Assembly (NCBI GenBank): GCA_911728455.2
Contig: OU452228.1
Span: 3,162,001 to 3,226,000 of the forward strand
Reading direction: 5' to 3'
From: Marthasterias glacialis
Taxonomy: Eukaryota; Echinodermata; Asteroidea; Forcipulatida; Asteriidae
Length of the DNA: 64,000 nucleotides
A model generated the notes under the pieces. It saw only the letters and a program-made list of their open reading frames with translations, was not told the origin of the DNA and made no database searches. Below, piece after piece: positions 53,162 through 64,000 of this stretch. A program made the position numbers and the translations under genes. Numbering within the stretch: the stretch's first letter is position 1; each line of letters begins with the position of its first letter.

Positions 53162-55082
53162 CGAACCATCCAGTTGAAATAAAGTAGAGGTTCGTGTGTG
53201 ATTGATAACAGCTTGTCTTGAGATAGCGCCCTCTACTGGTGATAGTTCGTGGGTGAGATGGATCGTGGGCAATAAAACAACACGAAGGTATTGAACTAGA
53301 GAAGAAGCCGATGGTTTGGAACAATCTTCCTCCTATAATTAGGGAATCTGTTAGTTAATCTCTTTTTTGTAAAGCTCTTAAGACTCATCTTTATCCATGT
53401 TAATTTCTTTCATGTGCGCTATGATCATAGAGTCTGGTCCTTGCTCTGTTTGGACAAACATGAGTTTGGTTCGATGATCTGGTTTTGTTGTTGTTTTTGT
53501 TCTTTTAAAAAAATAAAAGACACGGTGCAACGAAAACATAATAATTTTTTTAAGAGTTAAGGTGCTAGTGAGACCTTCAAAAAAAAATTAAGTCCATTGG
53601 CCCTCGAAGGGGGGGAGGGGGGCTTTGTCATGTAGTGAGTGCACCATAGCCCGGTGAGACCGATACATTGAGGTTGTTTCGAGGGCGGCCATACTTTGAA
53701 AATTGAAAATCCTTTTTGAAAACAATGGCCACAAGTTAAGCGCAAAATGTTTATCCCTTTCAAGTTTACCCCCACCCTTCACCAGATATTATAGACTTTT
53801 GTTTTACAGCGTAGGTGACTGGAAATTTCCCTGTACCACTCCAATTTACAAGGGAAGGGTTGTAAAAAGGACAAGGAAGAGACCTATATATGTTACTAAT
53901 ATGTAATAACACATCATTGCAAAACTACTTTATGGGCCTATGGAAATAAATGCCAACAACGTTATTTATTTTACAGCGACAATAATTGGGTACTACAAAA
54001 GTCTCTGTGCACTGCAAAAATTGATATTTTTGTATCTATTATTGTAATGACACTACCGACGCGGTGTTATTACCCAATGCTGCATTGTTGGAACCTACAC
54101 TGCGTCGGTGTTGTCACAATGCCAGAAAGAATCAATTTAACACCACAGTTTTTGCAGCGTGAGCTTTTACGTACAAAATATATTTTGAATGTTAGTACAT
54201 CACGTACATTAAAAATGTGAACAGATTTTACGGTGTAGGCACCATACAGTGCAAGAATAAAAAAAACTTTGTTTAGTTTTAGTCTGAAAGCTTACTGTTT
54301 ATAAAATCAATATTATAACTATTTTTTCTGTGAAATATTTCCCTCTGAAATGCTGTCATATTCGAGAAAACTGTATCTGAAAACCTTAACAAACGCAACC
54401 AGTTGATTTTGGCTGTAACAATCGACATTAAGGACAATGTGTTTACATGCTGAAAAGTGTACATGGTTTTTCACATTTGTATCCCGACTCGGACGCCGGA
54501 TTGAGCCCTAATTTTCACAGGTTTGTTTTTTTCATGTGTATTGAATCACACAAAGTAAGAACACTGCATTATCAGCTTTACCAATCCTGGATAGTGCCTT
54601 TAACATCAATTGTGCCGTTAAAATGAATAACACCTGCCTTTGTTTCCTTTGAAACATTGATGATTTTAATGTATTCCGTAACTTGAATTGTTCTCTGAAA
54701 ATTTAAATTTAACTTCCAGAGATAATCAGTTGTGTTGATGTTGAATGTGCTTTTGTGTTTCTAAAAACGTCATGAATGTTGTGTACATTGTTTAATGTTT
54801 AACCATAGAGAAAGGATAGTTGCGCAATAAGGTTAACGATCTTTTTAGTGTAAATGAACGATTGACAATGACTGTGCCACCAATTCACTTGTTTACACAA
54901 TGCAAGATGTATCTTGGGAGATAAGGGGACAATATTATGTGATTGTCACAAAAGACGCCGAGATAAAGAATTTTCGAGGAGAAAACAATTGTTTTGTCAG
55001 CTTTGTTGACAAAACAGATGTGAATAAGTGTACATAGTTCTCTACGTGCTTTGCACGGTTACCACAGATCCAATGTTCCAAC

Positions 55083-55235
55083 ACTCACCTTTGTTCTGAC
55101 ACCGGTATCTTCCGACACCCCTATTTTCTAACCCCTCCATGTTCCGACACTCCTATACGCTCCGACACCCCTACAATGATCCTAGTTCTAAGTCTAACCC
55201 AAACCATCACCATAACCCTAGACCACGAGGGGGGT
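55083..55235. repeat. degenerate short-unit repeat, CCGACACCCCTA type
   Basis: Units such as TTCCGACACCCCTAT, TTCCGACACTCCTAT and CTCCGACACCCCTA recur with variable spacing, followed by an AACCCTA-like stretch (about 55160-55230). Non-coding. Confidence 0.6.
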
Positions 55236-56004
55236 ATCAGAACGTTATAGAGCAGTCATCCTTTGCACAATATATAAATGTTTATTTTTAGGGTTTTGCA
55301 TCCCATCTGGAGAACAAACCAGTTCAGTGTCTAGGGCGTTGCTCAAAACAGAGACAATCGCCATGACTTGACCATGGAGGAATAAAATGCTTGAACTATC
55401 TCACATTCTCACATTCTCACAAAGAAGTGTTTCTTTCACTCCCTGACTTTCGCAGTTTAGCCCCAGCTCAACATTGGTAAAGAACAAAACATAAATGTTC
55501 ACAGATTTACATATACCTTACATAATAGTAGATAATGGTGGTAAAAATAATTTTCTTGAAATATTTCTGCCTGAAGTTATAATGCCTATCGTTTATAAAT
55601 AAATGAAATAAGATCCAAAATTAGTCGTCTCAGTGAGACGAAAACTCCGCCTATAGGAATGCGTACAAAAATGCTGAATGCATTTTTACCGTTTTCTCGC
55701 AAATGAAACAACTAAATTTTTAGAGGTTGGTTTTATTACCGTACAAATGTCTTGATTTATGTAAAGAATGGAAGTATTTACATACACTTTATCTGGGGCT
55801 TTAAGATGAAGCAGAATTTCAGGACACTTGGTGTGCAGTTGTGTTGTTTAAGAACTTGGCTTATAAAATGGCTTGCTTGGCTTAGAAGTAGAGTGTTCAC
55901 ATTCGGAAGACATACGACGTATTTCGGATTTACTTGAGAGGGAGTAGGTATATTTGAAATATCCACTGTGCTACCTAACAATCCACATCGGTCAGATTGT
56001 CTCT

Positions 56005-56162
56005 TCACGCAGTAGTTTCGTTCCCATCCGCAGCAGCTGGGTCTCGACGTCGTCTTCTCTGAATCCACACGAGTATAAGTAAAGCAATAACTGTCAGAGT
56101 GTTCAAACCACCCATCAGCATAAAAGCAACGGTATAGCTGCCAAGTGTGTCGTACAACAAGC
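56005..56162 (-). CDS. MCT-like terminal exon
   Basis: After TACACCCTCTTGCAG it encodes GLLYDTLGSYTVAFMLMGGL, helix 12 (LTVIALLILVWIQ) and a basic tail ending ETTA, then TGA. The LLYDxxGSYxxAF motif is strongly conserved in monocarboxylate transporters. Confidence 0.9.
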
Positions 56163-59100
56163 CTGCAAGAGGGTGTAAATAAATAAATAAACAAATAAAT
56201 AACAATAAAAATGAACCTTTCCAATAAAAATGCTTTGTTATACGTTCATTGTGTCGCCATTCTCATTAAAACGACTTCTTTTTCTGTTAGAAATGGTGTG
56301 CAAAGATAAGATGAACCCTAACAACACAGTGTCAGAATTTACGTTATCTTTTTCAGTTTGAACCAATTTGAACGAAAAATCGATCACCGTCATTTTTAAC
56401 TGGAAACCAATTATTCTCAATATTTTGTTCTTGTCAACAATATCAAGAACCATTCAAATTGAATTTAATAATTGCTAAAATCCGTCTCCTTGAGTAGAGA
56501 CACGTCCTGTCCACTGATCTACTTAGTTCTTGCTTTCTCCTCAATGGTGTTTGATGAGTGCATCTAGAGTTGCAGCCTCTTTCCAGCCACACACTCCATC
56601 CAGCTGAAGATACGGGATATCGGTGCGCATCTCTGTATCAGTTACCTGCTGCGTGTTCACCCACCCCCTTCCCCACTCCCATCCCACCCACAGTGTCGTA
56701 AACTAAGGGTGGGGGGCACGTGTCCCCAAAACTGATGTTTGTGCCCCCGGGTGCATCCCATTTAAAATCTGGACTTTTAAGATTAAAAATTACCCGAATA
56801 AAATGTTACGTTGTATGAGCAGTTACGTAGTAATTTCAATGTTTTTAGAACTATTTTTAACACTAAAAAGGGGCTTGTTTAGGAAAAATACAAACGGAAA
56901 CTACAGTTTTAATTGTTTAAAAGTGCCCCCCTAGGAAAAATGGTGCGCCCCTTGTGTCCCTCTAAAAATTGTACCCTAAGTAACGGCGCTGCACCCCATC
57001 CCCATTTACACCATTCTTCGGTTGGGATGTAATATGTATAGGTGCCGTGTGTTTTGTATTAAATGCAGGTAAAATAACCCATCAGTACAGTTTAGTTTTC
57101 GTTAAGAATAAAGAGACCAGTGTTTCTGGCATGGTAGCTGCAGATTGCACCTCATCACCTTTTATCTCCAGCACGCGCCAACCATTCAATCAGATGCGCA
57201 TACGCGCAACCATTGAGCGTCGACCCTTTGCGAAATGGAGCCTGATGATGTGGCAAGAATTGAAAAATAAATTTTAAAAAATCTAAAAAGTTTCATTGAT
57301 ATTTCTTCATTAATACGCTTTTTACTGAAAGGGCATTTATGAATGGGAATAAAAGAGTAGTGACTCGGTCTTAAACGGCCGTTTAAAACCTTGCAGGGTC
57401 GTGGCCGTGTGATTAAAGGACCTCGCCTTCGACTCGGTCCTTTATCACACGGCCACGATCCTGTAAGGTTTTAAGGGGCCGTTTTTAAACGGCCCCTTAA
57501 AACCGAGGTCTTAAAAGACCTCTGTCACCACTCTTTTATTCCCTTATTAATACTGACTGGTTAGGACACGTTGCGAATCATGCATAAACGTGCGCGTTTT
57601 TAAAAAAGAGTTTTGAGAATTAAACTTAGGTGTGGGTGCAAATTATTTTCATCAGATTTTACTTGTTTCTACGTAGTTTTTGAAAAAAGTGTAAAATACA
57701 CTTAATTCAATTATAAAGGTTCCGATAGAAGAACGGTTAAGTGTTGTGCAATTATAGACTATCGAAACACAAGACGCATAGATGTTCCGAAAAGTTGGAT
57801 TTCCTTCCACAAAAGTGCTTTAGTCTGCTTCTGTCATTATGTGCTTTGCGTAACTAACCTTTACAACATGGTTTTTGTCTTCTTACCTGGATCTGTTTTT
57901 GATCACTGCAAATTAAAATAACTATCCAAATCACATACCGGTATCTTCTAGTTCCTACTGTGTTTTTAGAGCAAACTCCTTCGTTTTTATATAAGGAAGT
58001 GATCATCAGACGATACGTAAACTTTATCATGAACGGAACTTCGTTTTAGGCTTTGGACGAGCAAAACATGTCCATTGCTTGCTTGCTTTCACTTTTGATG
58101 AAGGCTGGTTATTTATAGTTGGTCGCGCGATGATAATCGCAGGACGCAGTGAATGCTGGACGCTGAGCTTTTTTCATTGCAGTCTATGGTCGCTGAAGCG
58201 TCAGCGTGGTCTATAAACTGTGTTGCACGCACAGACATAAAGAACCTAATGTCTATAGTTGCACGTCATTTACTGCCCTAGAGCGTCCCCTAGAGCGACT
58301 ACACTGCAATGCACTGCGTACCGCACCGTTGACCAAAGTACAAACGTGCTCGACGTGTCCTTTCCATTCACTGTTAATGGAGATCAATGGAGGGGACCAG
58401 TTTCTCTGTGATTAATGATGCCACTTTTGCGGGATACCATATTTGAGCGGCACGTCGAGTGGATAGGCCACAGGCCTAATAGACCGTTCCGGCCTGTCAA
58501 TCAAACTGTGCGCTTTGACCAATTGGATCACGCATTTTGGTCATGTGACCTCGGTCAAACTCGGTCACACGTGCAGCGTAAACGTACACAAACTAAGGTG
58601 TGTGGGCCGGGCTTGTTGCCAAAGTGTGACATACAATTTGCATATTTCCCGTGAAATATGCAGATTGTATGTCACGCTTGTGCACTAAGAGGGAACATCG
58701 CGCCTTTTTGTGTGCGGGGTTAATGGTGGCGTGACGCACACGGGGTTGTGCGTCTGCTTAGTGCACAACTCTACGGCGTTTGCCCACCAATAATGGTACA
58801 CATGCGTGAATGTAATTAGCATATTTCATGGGAAGGCTAACTTAAACTTAGCTCTTTATAACTATAGAGCGTTCTCGTATGACGTATCGGCTGACATGTT
58901 GGAGTACAGGCACGCGCGCATAACGCACAGAAATCAGTACCGGTAGGTGCGCGCAATGTGAACATGTTCTACGCGTATATGAAACGCAACGCTGAATGGT
59001 GACACGTGTGCGTATCTTGCCATAGAGCTGTGTACAAATAACTCATGCCATAGCTGTCCTCCAGCATGGCGGAAATGTGACGTCAATGAGAACGCTCTAT

Positions 59101-61568
59101 AGACCGTTCCGGCTTCGGCAACAAGCCCCGCCCACACACCTTAGTTTGTGTACGTTTACGCTGCACATGTGACCGAGTTTGACCTAGGTCACATGACCAA
59201 AAGGCGTGATCCAATTGGTCAATACGCACAATTTGATTGACAGGCCGGAACGGTCTATTGTAAACATTGTTAAAGTGGGCGCTTTTGAGACGGCCAAATG
59301 GTGTGAAGCGCTATGTAAGAACTGCGTATTGTTTATTTGTTTAAGACCTTGGTTCAGAAAGAGAGAAAAATCACTTTGAGAATTAACTTTGAGGACTATT
59401 TTGAGAAAACAACATACCTGGAAAAAATAGAAACAAGAATCGCACTATACCACTTTTCAGTCCGATCCATCCCAAAGCGATTCCAAATTGGTCAACACCA
59501 ATGACGTCTTTAACGATGACATCAGTTAGCATGAAGAAGAATGAATGGGCCAGTCCAAAGAAGAAAACGTTAGTTGTGATAAGCCAGTGTGACATCAGCC
59601 AGGGGTCCACGAAGTACGTTATGGAGGGTATAAGAAGAGACACCCCCATCCACGTGTACGGTCCCAGACCGAATGCTCTGGTTTTTTCAACCAATGGCCC
59701 AATGATGATATTTCCCAAGATCTTCGCAACCCCAAATACAATGACGAAGTTGCTGGCATCGGTGAGGCTGTATCCCTTGAAAAAGTGTACGGAGGACACG
59801 AAGTATATCAACCAACCGGCATGCAATGCCATCAAAACCACGGAGATGAAGACAACCAGCCAGTACGTCACGGAGGAGAACAATTCTAGACTGAAGGCAC
59901 GGCGAATAGGTAGACACACTGAAGTCAAACATGATCTTTCGTTGGTCTTCGTTTCGTCCACAGCAGCTACTTCGTCCATACCTTTATCTACTGACCGATA
60001 CCTGCTTTGATGACGTCTTCCCGTTGACTTGAAAAGAGCTCCACAAACAGCAAGATGTGAGAAGATTGCTCCAAGTAACAGCATTGCACCCCTCCAGCCG
60101 TACTGCTGAGAGAGGAACTGCGTCAGTGGTGCGAATATGACGAATGCGAGGGAGCCTCCAATGCCAGCGATGCCCACTGCTGTGGTATGTGATGCAGTGA
60201 AACACTGGCCGATCAGATCCCTACTCACGATGCCACAGATCCCGACAGAAGGCCCTGTGAACAAAACATCAAGAAAACGATTTTCTCAGAGTGTGCGTGT
60301 TATGGCTCACATACTTTTTTGTTAACACACTAACTGCATGCTTGAGCTTTGCTAGATACAGTTCCACAGACTACTGGACTCGCACCCAACCACCTGCATC
60401 TCGAGTTTCCTTCGCTACCAGGCCATTGAAAACATTACTGATTACTGTGAAAAATGTCTTTCTGCCACTGTCCTTGCGGACAGGTGAGAAGTGGGACTCA
60501 AGCCCACAAGAGATCTTTATCATGGTGCGACCATCGTGATTATCTCCCATTCAAAATCAACGTAACCAAACCGAGGCTGGATGGACAAATAGTCTGGTTC
60601 CTTTTGTTGCGATGAAAATTAGCTTTTATTACTGTTATTGGATACAAGGATCATGACCAAGATGATCGCAGCATAATTGTCTTTTACCTTTGGAGTAAAA
60701 TGTATGACCTAAATTTATCTCATTGGTCTACATCGAGAAAAGAGCTACTACATAATAGCTATTTAGAAGTTGGCAATGTTTTAGTATCTTCAGTAGAATT
60801 AAGTGGGGAATGAGTCACCGCTGTGCGAACATATTTAAATGGTAGACTGACCTGCGAAGAGTCCGAGAACGATCGCAATGAACGCCAGATTCTGCAGGAA
60901 GGACGAAACAATTAACGACATTCCAACGACAGAACCGCTCACCATAAAAACAGCCCTCGTTCCAAATCTTTTACCGAGGATTGGCGCAAAGGGACCTTAT
61001 AAAAGACATAATAATATAGCAAAAAAGAAGAAGTAAATTTCATATTCACACCAGACATTATTAACAGGCAACGTGGAGGCAACCAACTGTAGCACTACAG
61101 TTGGTTGCCTCAGAGGATCACTTCAATCACCCCAACACGCCCCCTCCCCGGTAGCGCAGGATGTATTTTCGAAATTAAACTGTGAATTTTTTTCTGGAAG
61201 AGTCCCTGAAACTGGTTGCCAGTAACTTTCCTTATTGACGACAAGAAAAATGTAAATTAGTAACAGAAAATATTACCAGCATCGATTTATTATTATTTTG
61301 AGAAAATAATGATAGAGTGTAGGCTGTTCTTACCCACTAAACCTACAGATGCGTCCACGGTGGCAATCATCCAACCAATTAGCCGTGTTGAAGTAGCGAA
61401 TTGTTGCTGTAATATAGGCATCATCACCGCTAAGCTTTTGATCATACCAATCCATGTCATCCATGTTGCCATTGTACCCAGGACGGCCAGCCATCCAAGT
61501 CGACCGCCATCTCTCGCCAACCCGTGTATGTACTTTTGTAGCCTCGTGTGATCACCGCATCCCATCAT
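56005..61568 (-). CDS. monocarboxylate-transporter-like MFS protein (SLC16 family)
   Basis: Four exons on the minus strand join in phase 1: 61568-61334, 60995-60852, 60254-59418 and 56162-56005, giving about 457 residues. Residues 20-26 read DGGRLGW, a variant of the D-G-G-W-G-W signature at the first membrane helix of monocarboxylate transporters. Helices 2-6 follow, with a Gly/Ala-rich helix 5 (TAVGIAGIGGSLAFVIFAPL); then a charged loop (about 40 residues), helices 7-10, and a final exon with LLYDTLGSYTVAFMLMGGLN and a last helix ending in an RRRRR tail. Members move lactate, pyruvate, thyroid hormones or other small acids across the plasma membrane with or without protons; the substrate cannot be told from sequence. 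The join between exons 3 and 4 lacks the usual G-P-P-I-A-G motif, so an exon may be missing from this model. Confidence 0.85.
57345..57543. mobile_element. foldback element (about 199 bp)
   Basis: GGGAATAAAAGAGTAGTGAC and CGGTCTTAAACGGCC at the left are mirrored by GGTCTTAAAAGACC and TCTGTCACCACTCTTTTATT at the right; the centre is GGACCTCGCCTTCGACTCGG. Nearly the whole element pairs with itself. It is in the long intron of the transporter gene. Confidence 0.85.
58480..58622. mobile_element. TAGACCGTTCCGGC element, truncated inverse copy
   Basis: It begins TAGACCGTTCCGGCCTGTCA and runs to GGGCTTGTTGCCAAAG. It is the inverse of the complete copy at 59100-59257 but lacks the other terminus, and a hairpin element abuts the break. 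Confidence 0.8.
58626..58677. repeat. hairpin, GTGACATACAATTTGC
   Basis: GTGACATACAATTTGCATAT with TTC is followed after four bases by its near-exact inverse (GAAATATGCAGATTGTATGT, CAC). Arms are about 24 bp. Confidence 0.85.
58678..58768. mobile_element. short element with TTGTGCACTAAG inverted ends
   Basis: TTGTGCACTAAG at the left and CTTAGTGCACAA at the right enclose about 67 bp. The interior also pairs partly (GTGTGCGGGG / CACACGGGG). Non-coding. Confidence 0.65.
58863..59101. mobile_element. MITE with TATAGAGCGTTCTC inverted ends
   Basis: TATAGAGCGTTCTCGTATGA at the left and, inverted, TATAGAGCGTTCTCATTGAC at the right. The 239-bp element contains no transposase and is wedged between the two inverse copies of the TAGACCGTTCC element. 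Confidence 0.85.
59100..59257. mobile_element. TAGACCGTTCCGGC MITE, complete copy
   Basis: It starts TAGACCGTTCCGGC and ends GCCGGAACGGTCTA, perfect 14-bp inverted ends, 158 bp long. The interior matches the copy at 58480-58622 in inverse orientation at about 90 percent by eye. Confidence 0.88.
59418..60254 (-). CDS. MCT-like exon 3, helices 5-10
   Basis: It follows TTGTTCACAG and carries most of the protein: GPSVGICGIVSRDLIGQCFT, helix 5-6, the cytoplasmic loop, then helices 7-10 (VTYWLVVFISVVLMALHAGW and others). The donor used is TTTTCCAG|GTATGT; an alternative donor about 33 bases earlier (AGTG|GTATAG) is also in phase 1. Confidence 0.85.
60852..60995 (-). CDS. MCT-like exon 2
   Basis: Between TTATAAG and TTCGCAG|GTCAGT. 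It encodes GPFAPILGKRFGTRAVFMVS, with the G-x-L-G-x-R-F-G-x-R loop between helices 2 and 3 typical of MFS carriers, and helices 3-4 (SFLQNLAFIAIVLGLFAG). Confidence 0.9.
61073..61110. repeat. perfect hairpin, GAGGCAACCAACTGTAG
   Basis: GAGGCAACCAACTGTAG and CTACAGTTGGTTGCCTC are exact inverse copies (17 bp) separated by two bases. It lies in the intron between transporter exons 1 and 2. Confidence 0.9.
61334..61568 (-). CDS. MCT-like exon 1 (start codon)
   Basis: The start has two successive Met codons; the first is used here. It encodes the polar N terminus, DGGRLGWLAVLGTMATWMTW (helix 1), and helix 2 (STRLIGWMIATVDASVGLV), ending in phase 1 before GTAAGA. Confidence 0.88.
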
Positions 61569-62158
61569 TCAAGACAAGAACTTTGAGGAGATTCTGTGTA
61601 TTCAGATAAAAACTATTATTTTGGTTTTCCCCTTTTAATACACCGATGTGAGATAAAGCACTGTATACTAGATGCTTTCCGAGTCCTTTGTTCGTAGATG
61701 TTGTCTTTTACCCAAGTTACCACACGATTGTGCCCATGAAGAGAGGCCTGTCAAGTTCTGTAAATATAGCAGTGCATACCACAGCAATTTAGTGCAAATA
61801 ATAAATGTAACAGTTACATTGTGGCAATGGCCCATATCACTATTAGTTTGCAGCGCTTATCACACTTTGCGTAAGGGGGTAAATACGGCTGTGGACCCCG
61901 GGGAGATGGGGGACCTGATAAAATTAATGTAACTGTTTTTATTGTTCATACCCAACTGTAGATTCCCTGACGACTCTTGTTAAAAATCTTAGGTCAGGTA
62001 TCATCCACATTTAAAAATAGATCATGACGCAACATAATATATAAATATTCATTACTTGTCACCAACGGTGGACGATGTCATTGGATAAAACACGAAGCAC
62101 TGATGACGTGGTTTGTTTACTTTCAAAAATGCTGGGATAATTACAGTTGGTAAACATT

Positions 62159-62441
62159 TTAGGCCGTGTCCAAATGAATGGCTTTGGCAGTGGCTACGGC
62201 TGGTGTGGAAGGAGATTCTGTCCGAGCATACGGCGAATTGTGTACTAATTCCTTCTGATAGCGCCCTCTTTTGAATAAACTCCTCCCGCCCACGTTAATT
62301 TATTGTATATGGTGGACACATTACCCAGAGGACAGAATACCCTATGACACCAGAACGCCGAGGATTCCTATTCTTCAACGTTGTCGTTGCAGCCAGTGGC
62401 CATAGCCGTAGCCGAAGTTGCTTGATGCGGACACGGCCTAA
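62159..62441. mobile_element. MITE with TTAGGCCGTGTCC inverted ends
   Basis: TTAGGCCGTGTCC (left) and GGACACGGCCTAA (right) are perfect inverse copies. Inside, GGCTACGGCTGG pairs with CCATAGCCGTAGCC. It is 283 bp with no transposase, and is related by its end to the element at 7201-7336. Confidence 0.85.
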
Positions 62442-62732
62442 TGTTCAAAAATACTGTTGAATTTGTTTGAAACAAAAAACAATAATGGGATGTGTTTTCC
62501 TTAAATAGTTTGCAAAATTTGTGGTCATAACGTCTGTCAACAAAATTGAATGTTTTGCTAACATTTGGTTGTCCAACCAGCGTGGATTGTTTATCAACAA
62601 AAAAGGTCTACACACGCCCGGAAATGTCCCACCATCAACGACACTGTCCGAATGTTGACGACATCGAGTTCGGAATTGTGTTACAGTTGGGACGGCCAAA
62701 CTATAGTTGGGATTGACTTGTTACACAGCATG

Positions 62733-63021
62733 GAGCAAGTTCAAGTGTACACATTTGGTCGAACTGTGGTTGACCACTGACTAGCAATGCACAGGCGCAG
62801 AGTGACGTATACACTTGAACGACCCGTTAGGGGGTCTAGTTTAAACACAATTCTTTGTTGACACCGATACGTAGACCCGGAACCAAACCTTGTGTAACTA
62901 CGTCAGAATCCTGAACCGACAAAGAGTTGTTTAAAGTTGTGTATACGTCACTGCGCATGTGCATTGTTATAGTCAGCGGTCAACCACAGTTCGACCAAAA
63001 TGTGCCCACTCGAACTTGCTC
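62733..63021. mobile_element. foldback element with about 82-bp arms
   Basis: GAGCAAGTTCAAGTGTACAC, then GGTCGAACTGTGGTTGACCA and GTGACGTATACAC on the left (62733-62814), is mirrored on the right (62939-63021). The interior also folds (TTTAAACACAATTCTTTGTT against ACAAAGAGTTGTTTAAA). Confidence 0.88.
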
Positions 63022-64000
63022 ACAGTTTTAGCTAGCGAGCAGTGCAGTCGTGTTTTGCACGACCAGTTTTCTAAAAAATCACGGCCTACTTTTTCAAGCA
63101 CGGCCTGGTGGTTTAAATCAAGCCGTGATCTACTTTTGAATATCATAATTATGTGATATAATGTTATCCCTGTTTTAATTTGTTAAGCAAAAACTAAACC
63201 AAAAAAGTAACTAAAGAAAGACAGAAAACTGTTGTTGACTCCCATTTGCTATAACATTCAGTAAAATTTCAGGCAGTTTCTGCCTTTCGTTATTAAAAAC
63301 CCACCAAAAGTCAGTAAATTCTTCATCCATTTTGACACAAGATTATACAATATCGATCTTGTCCATTGGCAGGGTTCGACTTTGGCAGTAGTCCGCTGGC
63401 CAAATAATAAGGCGGCGGGACCAGCTGGAACACCTTGCCAAATGGTCCAGCCGGCCAGTCAAAAATATCCGCAACAGCATAATGTAAAACGCCATAGTCA
63501 GTTCGAGGCGGCAGTAGTGCACGCTTCCTGAATTAATTCCAACCACTGGCCGTAGGGCAAAATTGGCCAATGGCAAAATTCGTTACGCGGTGTAGGAATT
63601 TAACAGCCAATAGAAACATCGTTTCGCGCTATGTAAATTAGACAGTCAAATCTGGTGTGGTTTTTACCATGTACTGTGCGATGCGGACTTATTATGTATG
63701 TAAAACGAACGGGTTTGCATCCAGACTGCCCTTTTTTTGCACCGAATAATGTCTCAATAAAAAATTAAAAAAACTTAACAGTGTTTAAAGGAGAAACACA
63801 TTAATTTCTTAGAATAAACTCCACAAAACAGTTATTCATAAGACACAATATTGGAACCCAGATTCAATGCCCAGAATACATCAGAGAGTGTCTACAATCA
63901 GTAAAGAGAGTTCCTGGGCCCTTCATCCTATTTCATTCAAAGTAATTAATATAAAAAACATGCAGTGCTTGTGCATGTTTGCGCTCTGGGTAGATTTTGG

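Larger units (their letters stand above)
51408..56004. other. intergenic region between convergent genes
   Basis: No gene is supported here. It should contain the 3' UTRs of the MYND gene and of the transporter (reverse AATAAA at 55732-55737). It also holds a 57-bp direct duplication at 53.05 kb and a CCGACACCCCTA-rich tract at 55.1 kb. Confidence 0.5.
61569..64000. other. region upstream of transporter gene, no gene found
   Basis: It should include the transporter's promoter. Beyond that I see two foldback elements (62.16-62.44 and 62.73-63.02 kb) and AT-rich sequence. Short open frames here have no domain content. Confidence 0.45.

Noticed and set aside
59501-60010. 169-codon plus-strand open frame
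   Set aside because: It overlaps, in antisense, the transporter exon that encodes recognisable membrane helices, and has no domain of its own.

Overview
This window is a piece of animal (eukaryotic) nuclear genome. It is AT-rich, has long introns with GT..AG borders, and is full of short palindromic DNA-transposon relics and tRNA-derived SINE fragments. The frequent TACATGTA/ACATGTAC motif and a TTAA-bounded inverted-repeat element of a kind I associate with sea stars suggest a marine deuterostome invertebrate, most likely an echinoderm. That placement is inference.
Four protein-coding genes can be reconstructed by matching reading frame, splice sites and intron phase. (1) About 780-28288, plus strand: the 3' part of an LMO7/LIMCH1-family gene (PDZ domain, Pro/Ala repeat exon, long charged coiled coil, C-terminal LIM domain). 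Fifteen exons in one continuous frame give about 1495 residues; the N-terminal CH-domain exons lie upstream of the window. (2) 32918-47608, minus strand: a complete 14-exon AASDH gene (ACSF4, beta-alanine-activating enzyme) of 1333 residues, with adenylation domain, carrier domain with phosphopantetheine serine, long linker and PQQ-type beta-propeller. (3) 49234-51407, plus strand: a two-exon gene for a 252-residue protein with a MYND zinc finger, a ubiquitin-like domain and a UBA domain. I do not recognise this combination as a named family. (4) 56005-61568, minus strand: a four-exon monocarboxylate-transporter-like MFS gene (SLC16 type, about 457 residues). Genes 2 and 3 are divergent and probably share a promoter at about 48.96-49.23 kb. 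Genes 1 and 2 converge, as do genes 3 and 4.
Introns and intergenic DNA are largely mobile-element debris: terminal-inverted-repeat elements (3.8, 7.2, 12.2, 12.6, 40.9, 43.0, 48.3, 49.8, 50.2, 57.4, 58.5-59.3, 62.2 and 62.7 kb), tRNA-derived SINE fragments (37.0, 39.7, 40.4, 45.9, 47.2 kb), two LINE reverse-transcriptase C-terminal relics (13.1 and 27.8 kb), a 41-bp minisatellite (18.36-18.64 kb) and a degenerate duplicate of a nearby coding exon (18.23-18.34 kb). I found no CRISPR array, operon or prokaryote-style system. The most interesting items are the MYND-Ubl-UBA protein, an inverted-repeat element whose termini look like CTCF sites, and two palindromic elements with clear 9-bp target-site duplications.
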